From positions 1 through 64,000 of the forward strand of contig JASUTR010000246.1 in NCBI GenBank assembly GCA_035048495.1: a DNA stretch of 64,000 nt. Direction: 5' to 3'. Source of the DNA: Euptelea pleiosperma. Taxonomy: Eukaryota > Streptophyta > Magnoliopsida > Ranunculales > Eupteleaceae. The notes under the pieces were generated by a model. That model was not told the origin of the DNA. It ran no database searches and worked only from the letters and a program-made list of their open reading frames with translations. A program made the translations under genes and the position numbers. Of this stretch, positions 23,352-33,060 are shown in pieces. Each line of letters opens with the position of its first letter. The stretch's first letter is position 1.

Positions 23352-24283
23352 TGTAGGGAATAAATCCACACACCCCCAAAATACGCGCTTTTTCCACGGG
23401 CTTGATATCCTTTGTGCTGTTGGATCCGAGGTCCCGGGACAGATCCGAGGTCAGACTCCGAGGAATCCGAGATCAGGTTCCGAAGTATCCGAGATCAGAT
23501 TCCGAGGTGTCCGACATCAGATTCCGAGGTGTCCGACATCAGATTCCGATGAGTCCGAGGTGTCCGAGATCAGATTCCGAGGAGTCCGAAGTGAGGTTCC
23601 GAGATCGCCGAATGATCCTGCAAATAACTCAATGTGGTGGAACTCCACCAAATGAGCCTCCGATGCTTAAGTCAGTCTTTTAAATAAAAGTTATAATCAA
23701 GCTTCAATCTCCAAAATCGCCTCCCTCTACTGTAGCAAATGCTGCTATTTATAGTCTTCAAAACTAGATATTTATGTAGATATTTTATATGGACCAGTAA
23801 GAACTCACCATGTGTCTTTCGATAATAATTCTTCAAGTCTAAAAGTAATTCCGAGGTTTCCGAGGTTACCGAATATCATATCCGAGACTTCCGAGGATCC
23901 CGAATAAGGTAAATAAGATCAAATGCCAAAATCGGTAAATAGCACCCGAGGACCCGAGGTCATCATTCATGGACCCGAGGTCATAATTCATGGACCCGAG
24001 GTGTCCGAGGTACCCGAGGTCATAATGCATCAGAGCCCGAGGTACCCGAGCAATCCGAGGTACCCGACGTCAATTAGTCACGGGATCCGACTATTTCGAG
24101 GCACCCGAGCAATCCGAGGTAGCCGAGGTCAATTTGTCATGGGATCCGACGAGCCCGAGGTATCCGAGGTCCCCAGTAAAGTTTTTCCAATTCCCAGTTT
24201 ACGGCTACCCACGTGTCAGTCGACGCATGTGACACATGGCACAATCGCATACGTCCACGTGTCAACAGATTTTATCCCCCACA
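23352..24283 (-). repeat. 3' LTR of element 1
   Basis: 932 bp, TGTAGGG...CCCCACA on the plus strand, so TG...CA on both strands. Near-identical to 33061-34047. It has fewer copies of the ~20-60 base CCGAG-containing sub-repeats than the other LTR, which explains the 55-bp length difference. Confidence 0.93.
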
Positions 24284-24492
24284 ATCGCCCCTCTTGGAGG
24301 TGACACGTGTCCGGCCACACGTGTGTACAGCACGTGCGACGACACGTGTCACCACCAAGAATGTGATGCGTGGAATGTTTCTGCGTCTCTTCGGCTCCTC
24401 TGCGCAGCATTTAATGCTCGCCACGTGTCGATCTGCCATTGGTCCGTACCCACTGTTTGTCAGTGTAATCATTACACTCGATGGTATAAATA
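24205..24492 (+). promoter_or_regulatory. Antisense promoter of element 1: CACGTG cluster plus TATA box
   Basis: TATAAATA at 24485-24492 is followed by a CT-rich leader with repeated CTCGGC words and the antisense start at 24743. Upstream, between about 24205 and 24430, seven CACGTG cores occur, several as GACACGTGTC. The first two fall inside the 3' LTR. CACGTG is the core bound by plant bZIP and bHLH factors (G-box/ABRE). The control by light or abscisic acid that this could imply is inference. Confidence 0.6.
24284..24295 (-). other. Polypurine tract of element 1
   Basis: Minus strand AAGAGGGGCGAT immediately before the TGTGGGGG of the 3' LTR, the place where plus-strand DNA synthesis is primed. 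Element 2 has AAGTGGGGGCTAT at the same place. Confidence 0.75.
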
Positions 24493-24742
24493 GGTTGCTC
24501 TCGTCTCATTTTTCATCTTTTGGATTTCAGTTTCTGTAGCCTCTCCTTCTCGGCAACCTCGGCTCTCTCGGCTTTCACGGCTCCCTATTCTTCACATACC
24601 TCGGCACCTTCGGCTACCTTTCTCGGCCCTCTCGGCTTCAATCCTCGGCCTTCTCGGCTTCATTGTCTAATACTTCTCGGAGCTCTCGGCTCTCGTAGGT
24701 AAGCTTCTTTTAGTAAATTCGATGTCATCGGTCTCCTAAAAA

Positions 24743-26880
24743 ATGCCAAAAGAATCATTAAAATCCGTTTTAAAACACGCCGATCCCCAAACTTGGCCTC
24801 GTCCAGATCTAGATGAGATCCGAGCAAAATACCATATACCCGAGTCAATTGAACTTGAGCATGTGCCCAACTCCCTTCTCTATTCCCATCATTCGCTGCC
24901 GAATCCGAATGTAACATGTTTAACAGTCGGACAACTTCTCTCGGGTATTCCCCTTCCGCTTACTCCTTTTGCCCGAGAGCTACTAAATTTCTATAAAGTT
25001 GCTCCGGGTCAGGTAAATGCCAATTTTTGGTGTATGGTACGTTCGTTTGAACGTATTAGGGACATATGGGGCCGAGGTCCTTCTCTTGAGGATGTTCGCC
25101 GACAACATTTCCTTAAAAAGGTTCCCAAGGAACATGGGGAGAATTTAGATATAACTTTCTACTTCTTGGCAACCCGGACCCGAAGACTCCCAATCCTAGA
25201 GAGGATCCAGGATTGCGATAAATCCTGGCAATGCTACCCTGTGTTCTTATCAGGGGATTGGGAGAGAGGATCCGAGGATGACGCCCCAGGTCTCTTGTAT
25301 AAAAGTTTTAATTTTGAAGGTACCCGGGTATTTTTCCAAAAATAAATTACTATTTTTGTTTCAACAAGTCTCTAATTTTTTCCACAATGTTTTGCAGATG
25401 TGAACACAGATAGTTCTTTTGCCTTTCCCGAGGATACGCTTCCTCTCTGCTTCGATCTGCGCCGACTTCCTTCTCTTATCTATCAACGTTTAGTCGGTCT
25501 CAACGCTCTCGGATATTCTCGGATTTGTGTCGATCCGACGTCCGAGGAGTTGAGCCAAACAATACCTGAGGGAGAATTTCTTCGAAAACTTCCTCTCGGA
25601 TTCTCCACCGATCCAGCCAAACCTCGTCAATCGAAGAAAAAAGCTAAGAGGTTAAAACCTCAGGTCTCATCTTCGGATACCCCAGTTCGTGCCGACTCTG
25701 AAGCCACGGAGTCCGAGGTAGTTGACGTTGATCCAATTTCTTATTATATTCCTATCTCGTCCGATTCGAGTTCGGTCACTCTTTCTTCTGGATCCAGCTC
25801 TTCATCTTCATCTTCATCTTTTGACCCTTTTCTTGAAATCGCACAGTCTCTCGGGAGATCTTACCGAACCGGATTCTGAGACATGGGACGACTTCAAGCG
25901 GATGTTGGAGCCGACTCTCCCATTCGCCAGAAAAGGAAGAGTTCTGGGCAGGGTTTGCCCCGAGTCACCAAGAAGCCGGCTACAAAGAGTAGGGAAGCTG
26001 GTCAATCCAGCCAAAATGCCCCGGCTCATGATGAGGCACCTCTGAACTCTGCACCTCCCATTATTATTCTTCCGGGTGCAGATGTTCCTGAGTCGGCGTC
26101 TCTGCCCCAAGAAAGTGAAAAATCCCAAAGCCAGCCTTCCGGATCCCAGCATGAGCCTGGGAAAGTTGCTCAGAAGGAAGGACATCACGAACAGGTCCAT
26201 CAGCATAAAGGTCCTGTTCCCAAACCTTCGGATGTCTTCCGGCCCCGACCAGTCCTGAAGTCGGGTAAATCTGTTGTTCTCGGCGATAGCGCCGTAAAGA
26301 ATGCCTCTGTGGCTTCTGCAATTGTGGAGCAGATCCGACTCCCTGCTGATATTGAACATTATAATCGGCAAAATGAGGAATCTCTTCTCGGCTCATACTA
26401 CACTTCAACTTTCTCCGTAAGTTCTAAAATGTTTTTACATATACATTTGTTTCGCCCATCCTCTGTATAACATGCTTGTAATTTGGTTGGTTGCAGAGTA
26501 TCAACTCGGTGCATTCGCTGGTGGCCAAGCTCAACAACAAGCTCAAAGCGTCCGAGAATGATCTACACGCCACCCAAGCCCGGAATCGGACCCTGCAAGG
26601 TCAAGTTTCCAAAGCTAAGGACGAGGCGGGGAAAGCTCAAGCTGCTGCCAAGATATCCGAGAGTGAAGCTACCCGTCTTCGACAGGCTTTGGCAGAATCA
26701 GAGTCGGCACGTCGGATGCTGGAGAAGATGATGGCCGAGAAGGAGGCCAAGTTTGAAGCTGAAAAGGAGGCTCTGGATGCTGCTCTCACGGCTAAGTACC
26801 AGAATGAAGTCCAAGATTTACTTGCCCCTGTTCATAAAAGGGTTGATCGTCTACGTGCCGAGCGAGATCGTCTTTTTCCC
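24743..26880 (+). pseudogene. Antisense accessory gene of element 1, multi-exon, coiled-coil C-terminus
   Basis: Runs opposite to gag-pol. Exons read from GT/AG: 24743-25319, 25398-26416, 26497-about 26880. First exon starts MPKESLKS and holds a folded-looking domain shared with element 2: SLLYSHH, LPLTPFARELLNFYK, PGQVNANFW, SFERIRDIW, VRRQHFLK, RRLPILERIQDCDKSW, FLSGDWERG. Second exon: RLPSLIYQRLVGLNALGYS, then a Lys-rich and Ser/Asp-rich linker, then basic PIRQKRKSS. Third exon: a long heptad-like coiled coil rich in Glu, Ala, Lys (ESEATRLRQALAESES). A TGA at 25877-25879, and a better-looking frame beside it, suggest frameshifts, and the end is cut relative to element 2. Function unknown. 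Antisense extra frames are known in Tat elements. A TATA box lies 251 bases upstream. Confidence 0.75.
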
Positions 26881-27039
26881 TTGAATTTTCTTTCTTTTAA
26901 CTTCAAATACAATCATGTTACAATGCTTCATTTGCCGTTTATCTTTCGCATAGTAAAATTGAATCCGACTTGCTATTTAGTAATTACAAAGCTCATTTGT
27001 AACTTCAAACGCAACTTTGACCAAGAATCAATCCGAATC

Positions 27040-27620
27040 CGACTTCATTTCTGAACGTAACTTCAATCTTAATCCGACTCCATTTCGGAAGACTAGGAAC
27101 TTTAATGCGGATCCGACTCCATTTCGGAAGTGGACCGAGGACTTCAATCCGGATCCGACTCCATTTCTGAAGTGGACTGGGAACTTCAAATCCGGATCCG
27201 ACTCCATTTCTGAAGTGGACCAGGAACTTCAATCCGGATCCGACTCCATTTCTGAAGTAGATCAAGAACTTCAAATCCGGATCCGACTCCATTTCTGAAG
27301 TGGACCAGGAACTTCAAATCCGGATCCGACTCCATTTCTGAAGTGGACCAGGAACTTCAATCTGAATCCAACTCCATTTCTGAAGTGGATCAGTACTTCA
27401 AATCCGGATCCGACTCCATTTCTAAAGTGGACCAGGAACTTCAAATCCGGATCCGACTCCATTTCTAAACTGGACCAGGAACTTCAAATCCGGATCCGAC
27501 TCCATTTCTGAAGTGGACCAGGAACTTCAATCTGAATCCAACTCCATTTCTGAAGTGGATCAGTACTTCAAATCCGGATCCGACTCCATTTCTGAAGTGG
27601 ACCAGGAACTTCAATCAGAC
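27040..27620 (-). repeat. 43-bp tandem array in the 3' region of element 1, about 13 copies
   Basis: Unit of 42-43 bp built of GATCCGACTCCATTTCTGAA, GTGGACCAGGAACTTCAAA and TCCG, between the integrase stop (27688) and the antisense gene. Copies differ by a few bases, and a two-unit variant (AATCTGAATCCAACTCC with GTGGATCAGTACTTC) recurs at about 27350 and 27530, which points to higher-order duplication. Open frames on both strands across it are by-products of the period. Tandem repeats at this spot are known in Tat/Ogre elements and can seed satellites. Confidence 0.92.
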
Positions 27621-27687
27621 AAATTTCAAAAAGTATCACATCTTTACTGATACACAATCTCTTTACAATCTGGTCATAACTAATATC

Positions 27688-30600
27688 TCATTGATAAAAT
27701 TTCTTCAAATTCATTACATTCCAAGGTTTTTCTATGTACTTTCCCTCCATAGTTTCCAGGTGATAGCTTCCGGCTTGACCAACCTTCTGAATCAAATACG
27801 GTCCTTCCCAATTGGTTGCTAGTTTTCCTGCATTTACTTCTCTTGTATTCTGGAATACTTTTCTCAGTACTAGGTCTCCTTCTTGGAAATTCCTTTCTTT
27901 GACTTTCTTTTGATACCATTTTCTTAGTTTTCGATGATAATCTTCTATTCGGACTCGAGCTTGCTCTCTTCGTTCTTCTGCCATATCAACATCGAAAACC
28001 TGAGTTTCGAATCCAGAACCTTCTTCCACCGCTTTGTGACGTGTTGTCGCTACTACCATTTCTGCTGGTATAACTGCCTCCATCCCAAATGCTAGGGCAA
28101 ATGGCGAATCTCCAGTTGATCTTCTAGGCGTAGTCCAATAAGCCCATAAAACACCATCTAGTAATTCTGCCCATTTCCCTTTGACTTTTTCGAGTCTCTT
28201 CTTCAAGTTTTCTAAAATCACCTTGTTGGTTGCTTCAGCCTGTCCATTACCTTGGGGGTACATGGGAGCGGAGAACAATTGTTTTATCCCGAATTTTTCG
28301 CAAAAATAGACGATTTTACTGCCTCGAAACTGTGCCCCATTATCTGAGATAAAAGCATAAGGGAGGCCAAACCTGGTGACGATCTTCTCCCACAAAAATT
28401 TCTCCACTTCTTCTTCTCGAACTTGTTGTAAAGCCACTGCCTCTACCCATTTTGTGAAATAATCGGTAGCAACTAACATGTATTGTTTCTTTCCTGGGGC
28501 CATGGGAAGAGGTCCAACTACGTCAAGGCCCCATAGTGCAAACGGCCATGGGCTAGCTACAGAGTGTAATTCTCCAGCAGGAGCATGGATTGTTCGTGGG
28601 TGTTTCTAGCATTTTTCGCACTTCTTTGCATATTTCTTTGCATCCTCTTGCATGTAAGGCCAATAGTATCCTTGAGTCTAAGCTTTGTGGGCTAAAGATC
28701 TTCCTCCTGAATGATTTCCACATTCTCCTTCATGAATTTCGGCCATGATCTGTTGAGCTTCTGAAGGGGTAACACATTTCAACCATGGTCCCCCTGCTGA
28801 TTTTCGGTATAGCTCGCCCCCAAGTAAACTATATCGCTTGGCCCTTTCTTCAATTCGTCTGGCCACTTTCTTGTCTGGATCTCGGATTCCATCTCTTATA
28901 AATCTTATGATTGGTGTCATCCAGGTGTCATCTTCTTTTGTCTGAGAACATTCTTCCACAAATGAAATGCTCGGGATGGCTAAAAACTCTATTGAGATAG
29001 ATCTTCTCTCGGTTTCTCCTAGCATCACTGCTACATAGGCCAAGGCGTCTGCGTGACGATTCTCTCCCCTGTTTATGTGAAACAACTTTGCATTTTTGAA
29101 TTTTCTCATAGCCAGTAAAGCTACCTCCAAGTATTTTGCCATCTGTTCATTTTTTGCCAAAAATTCTCCGTTTACCTGATTTACAACTAGCTGCGAGTCG
29201 CTGAAGACTTTTAGTTCTTGTATCTCTAGATTCTCTGCCATTCTTAATCCTGTCAGAAGTGCTTCATATTCTGCTTCAAAGGTCCTTCTGATTCTTCTTC
29301 AGTTATAATGGGTTCTGGTTCTTCTTCCCAAAATGGATCTTCTATCAGAAAATCTGCCAGAAAATCGGCGATAGTCTGTCCCTTCTCGGCTGTTCTAGGT
29401 CTGTAAGTGATATCGTACTGACCCAAAGCTACTGCCCATTTTTCCATGCGACCAGACTTTTCAAACTTCGTCAGGATGTTCTTGAGAGGGAGGTTTGTGA
29501 TAACAATTATTGGGTGAGCTTGGAAATAAGGTCTTAACCTCTGAGCCGAAAACATTAGAGCCAATCCTACTTTTTCAATCCTGCTGTAGCGAGTCTCGGC
29601 ATCCAATAGTGTTTTACTGAGAAAGTAGACCGGCCTCTCTGCCCCGTCTCTGTCTTGGATTAGTACTGAACTTACTGCAAATTCCGAGACTGAGAGATAT
29701 AGTAACAAAGGTTCTTCTGCTTCTGGTTTTGATAAGATGGGAGGCTGTCCGAGATACTCTTTCAAATTCTGAAAAGCTTGCTCACATTCATCTTTCCATT
29801 CGAATTTGGCGTGCTTTTTCAATAACTGGAATAAAGGTTGACATCGATCCGAGGACTTAGAGATGAATCGATTCAAGGCTGCAATCATTCCAGTTAACTT
29901 CTGAACTTGTTTCTTGCTGCATGGAGATGGCATTTCTTGCAAAGCTCGGATTTGATCGGGATTGGCCTCTATACCTCTCCTGGTGACAAGGTGTCCAAGG
30001 AACTTGCCTGATGATACTCCAAACGTGCACTTCTCGGGATTTAGCTTCATTTTATACTTTCTCAATACTTGAAAGGTTGATTCTAAATCCCTTAAGTGAT
30101 ATTCTCGAATCCTGCTTTTTACTAGCATGTCATCGATATAGACCTCCATTGTTATTTCGAGTTTGTCCCTGAACATATTCTCTACCAAGCTTTGGTATGT
30201 AGCACCCGCATTTTTTAGGCCAAAGGGCATCCGTTTGAAGCAGAATGTGCCTCGGTCTGTATAAAATGCAGTTTTTTCTTTATCCGATTCGTGCATCGAA
30301 ATCTGATTGTACCCTGAATAACCATCCATAAATGACAGAAGTTCAAATCCAGCTGTCCTGTCAATTAGTTCATCTATCCGGGGCATGATGTAACTGTCTT
30401 TAGGGCAGACTTTATTCAAATCGGTGAAGTCAATGCAGACTCGAACCTTCCCATTCTTCTTTGGGACTGCTACTATGTTGGCGATCCATTCTGGGCATTG
30501 TATTTCTTCAATAATTCCGGCTTCAAAAAGTCGGTTGACCTCTTCGGAAACTGCCTGGGCCACCTTTGGGGAGATGCGCCTTAATCTCTGCTTTACTGAT

Positions 30601-30857
30601 TCCGCCCCATGCTTTATGTTCAGTCGGTGACTTACAATGCTTGGATCAATCCCTGGCATATCCTTCATTGACCAGGCAAATACGTCAGTATTTTCTTTCA
30701 AGAATTTCACTATTAATCCTCTTTCGTCTTGACTCAAGCCAGCGCCTACATACGTGATTTTCTTTTCTCCTTCCTGCCCGAGCTCTACTGGCTCTATTTC
30801 CTCAATTGTTCTTGTTCTTTTCTCACTCTCACCCTGGAGCGAAATCGCCTGTAATTG
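27688..30857 (-). pseudogene. Element 1 pol: RT, RNase H, archaeal RNase H, integrase (two stops, one deletion)
   Basis: Directly in frame after the gag-protease TAG. Reverse transcriptase: VRVCIDFTDLNKVCPKD, MPFGLKNAGATYQ, active site VYIDDMLVKS, FLGHLV. Then a normal-position RNase H that lacks the usual first Asp (LLLYLSVSEFAVSSVL), as known for Tat elements. Then an archaeal-type RNase H ([27 protein letters not shown]), joined after a frame change near 29250 and missing the N-terminal segment with its first catalytic Asp (present in element 2 as FVDGSS). Integrase: zinc finger with a TAG at 28606-28608 inside CEKC-KH, core with FISDNGAQFRG and YPQGNGQAEATNK, end NLKKFYQ. A second TAG (28678-28680) stands where element 2 has Trp. 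Dead unless supplied in trans or read through. Confidence 0.88.
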
Positions 30858-30863
30858 CTATTT
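30852..30863 (-). promoter_or_regulatory. Candidate programmed stop-codon readthrough site between gag-protease and pol
   Basis: Minus strand AAA TAG CAA TTA. The only in-frame stop between an otherwise continuous gag-protease and RT frame, followed by CAA-UUA. UAG-CAR-YYA is the established tobamovirus-type readthrough context. It would yield a small fraction of Gag-Pol over Gag. Confidence 0.65.
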
Positions 30864-32981
30864 GTCAGACGTCCCAATTTCCTCAGGATTTTCTCTAGGG
30901 TTTGACAGTCCCTTTGTCATGGCTATTTGACATTTTTGAGCTGCACTCTGATCTCCGCGTATTTCAAACAGTCCTTGAGAAGTAGGGAATCTGATTGTCT
31001 GATAGTAAGTAGATGGTACCGCTTTCATGCTATGCGTCCATCGTCTGCCCAAGATGATGTTATATGAAGATCTGGCATCTACTACCAAGAATCTTGTCAT
31101 TACTGTGATTGGTCCTGCTGTCACAGGTAAGACAATTTCTCCCAAAGGTTCTGAGGCAGCTCCATTAAATCCATATATCGCTGCTCTTGAAGGTTCTAGA
31201 GCGGATAAGTTAATGCCCATATTATCGAATGCGGATTTGAACAAAATCTCCACTGAACTTCCGCAATCGATGAGGATGCTTTTAACCGAGAAATTTCCAA
31301 CTGCTAAGGAAATTACCAAGGCATCATTGTGCGGTGACGAAACCTTCTCCAGGTCTTTATCAGAAAACCAAACTGCCCTGCTGGGGTCGACCCCCTTTAT
31401 CAATGAACCCTCAACTGGTCTAGGTTCGGTTGAGACTTCCATTACTTCTTGCATGCTCATGGTTCGCCGGACTTTATCCCGATGAGCACTGTTGGTTTCT
31501 GACGGTCCACCATATATCACGTGGATGATAGTTTTTGGTGGGCCTTCTCCATCCGATGGAGCTTTCTTTGGTTGTTCTTTGACAACCTCTTCTCTGACCC
31601 CTGTTTGGACCACGAATTGCGGTATTTTTCCTCTATCAACTAGATCTTGGATAAATCCTTGCAACGCATAACATCGATCAGTTGCATGGTCCCGTGCCTT
31701 GTGATACGCACAATATGGTCTCTCTGGTCGATCTTCATATGTTCTTCTGGGGGGTCTGTAAAAGGATCTTCCCCTGATGCTCTCCAAAATTACAGATAGA
31801 GATGATGTCAGGGGGGTGTATTCCCTATTCTGGAATTGCTTCTTCTTCTCTTCCGGTTCCTTTCTCGCAGATTCGGTACTGCTTCTCTTTTCTCCTCGTT
31901 TCTCACTGCTTCTCCCAGCTGAAGTCTTCACTTCTTGTACTTGACTCTTCTGGGCCTCATTCCTGGCCCGAATTGATTCGTCCACTCGAATGTGTTCCTC
32001 GATAACTAGATAAGCATCTTCTAGTTGGGAGAAATTTTGTATCACCAGAGTTTCGTGAGCTCTACTTCCTGCGAGAACCCTGATCTGCAGCGCATATGCG
32101 GCAGTTTTCTCGTCCATCTGGTCTACTAATGTAACATCTTTCTTGAATCGAGTCAGATAATCTCGTAGAGATTCATTTTCTGTCTGTCGAACACTTAGCA
32201 AAGAAGTTACATTTAGCATCTGCTTTCTCTGGTGATAATAGTGCCGTACGAATGCATCTTCCAAATCTTCGAAGATTTGTATGGAGTCGGGACCAAGGTT
32301 GTGAAACCAAGTTAGGGCCGGGCCTTTAAGACTTGCATGAAAAAGTCGACATCTTAATCCATCATAGATTGGTGACTCCCAGAGCACCATGAGCTGTTTA
32401 TAGTGTAGCATGTGTTCTACTGGATCTGATGATCCGTCGAACATTTCAAACTTTGGCTGTACAAATCTCTTTGGGATCTCCGATCTTAGGATTCCCTCAG
32501 AAAATGGCAAAGATCTCAACATCCTCAGGGCTTCTCTGGATGCTCCGGCTGCCGATTTTTGTCCCAGTTCCGGCCTTCTCTCTCTGTCTTTCCTGATCAT
32601 CTCAGTTACTTTCTCCATAGTGACTAAGCGATCAGGGTTTGGCTGCGTTTCCATCTTTTCTGCCGGTTCACGACCGGGTGCATGTGATTCTCTCCTGTTA
32701 GAGCTGATCTCTAATTCTTTCTTTCCAGCTTCTTCTTCGTGATAAGTTTTGCTTGAGTCTCTCTGATAGCCTTCCGAGGCTTGTAATTTTAATGCTTCAT
32801 TCTCTTTTCTGATCTCCTTCATGTCTTCTCGCATGGCAGCCATTTCTGCCATTAGCATCTGGGCTATTCTCTCTAAACCCGTCTGGGCTGGGACGTCAGC
32901 CTCACTATTCTCTGGCTGAGCCCTGACGTCCTCATCAACTTCCTTTTCCTTAGAAGCCCCAGGTAATCTTCGCGGAGGCAT
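30858..32981 (-). CDS. Element 1 gag-protease
   Basis: Structural protein and aspartic protease of the retrotransposon, 707 codons from ATG (MPPRRLPG) to a TAG. The frame is open a little upstream, but 32981 is the first ATG. N-terminal third: acidic and charged, with a coiled-coil-like MLMAEMAAMREDMKEIRKEN. Middle: retrotransposon gag core (FEMFDGSSDPVEHMLHYKQL, ALTWFHNL, FVRHYYHQRKQ, LRDYLTRFKK). Then a Cys/His cluster CAYHKARDHATDRC in the zinc-knuckle position. C-terminal: protease-like SILIDCGSSVEILF, where Asp-Cys-Gly replaces Asp-Thr/Ser-Gly, and IILGRRW, the usual protease flap-end motif. The stop is in the same frame as the RT, 40 open codons before its next marker, in a leaky context (AAA TAG CAA TTA). 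Confidence 0.92.
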   Translation of the reverse strand: MPPRRLPGASKEKEVDEDVRAQPENSEADVPAQTGLERIAQMLMAEMAAMREDMKEIRKENEALKLQASEGYQRDSSKTYHEEEAGKKELEISSNRRESHAPGREPAEKMETQPNPDRLVTMEKVTEMIRKDRERRPELGQKSAAGASREALRMLRSLPFSEGILRSEIPKRFVQPKFEMFDGSSDPVEHMLHYKQLMVLWESPIYDGLRCRLFHASLKGPALTWFHNLGPDSIQIFEDLEDAFVRHYYHQRKQMLNVTSLLSVRQTENESLRDYLTRFKKDVTLVDQMDEKTAAYALQIRVLAGSRAHETLVIQNFSQLEDAYLVIEEHIRVDESIRARNEAQKSQVQEVKTSAGRSSEKRGEKRSSTESARKEPEEKKKQFQNREYTPLTSSLSVILESIRGRSFYRPPRRTYEDRPERPYCAYHKARDHATDRCYALQGFIQDLVDRGKIPQFVVQTGVREEVVKEQPKKAPSDGEGPPKTIIHVIYGGPSETNSAHRDKVRRTMSMQEVMEVSTEPRPVEGSLIKGVDPSRAVWFSDKDLEKVSSPHNDALVISLAVGNFSVKSILIDCGSSVEILFKSAFDNMGINLSALEPSRAAIYGFNGAASEPLGEIVLPVTAGPITVMTRFLVVDARSSYNIILGRRWTHSMKAVPSTYYQTIRFPTSQGLFEIRGDQSAAQKCQIAMTKGLSNPRENPEEIGTSDK

Positions 32982-33038
32982 TCTAAATCCGTCTGAATTA
33001 ATCAAGCTCTGGAGAGCGCGTAAGTCTTCTTCGAGTTA

Positions 33039-33058
33039 TCCCACGGACGGCGCCAAAA
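33039..33058 (-). other. Primer-binding site of element 1
   Basis: Minus strand TTTTGGCGCCGTCCGTGGGA, two bases from the inner LTR end. The leading TGGCGCCG matches the 3' end complement of tRNAs ending CGGCGCCA. Beyond about nine bases I cannot assign the tRNA. Element 2 has nearly the same site at 56234. Confidence 0.75.
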
Positions 33059-33060
33059 GA

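Noticed and set aside
27005..27462. Open frames on both strands across the 43-bp array
   Set aside because: They arise from the repeat period. Repetitive peptides, no start context, no conservation.
27040..27620. Regular direct repeats that might be taken for a CRISPR-like array
   Set aside because: Repeats are contiguous with no unique spacers, in a plant retrotransposon 3' region. It is a tandem satellite-type array.
30424..32742. Plus-strand frames opposite gag and RT (for example 31027-31485)
   Set aside because: Shadows of the minus-strand gag-pol frame. No family motif.
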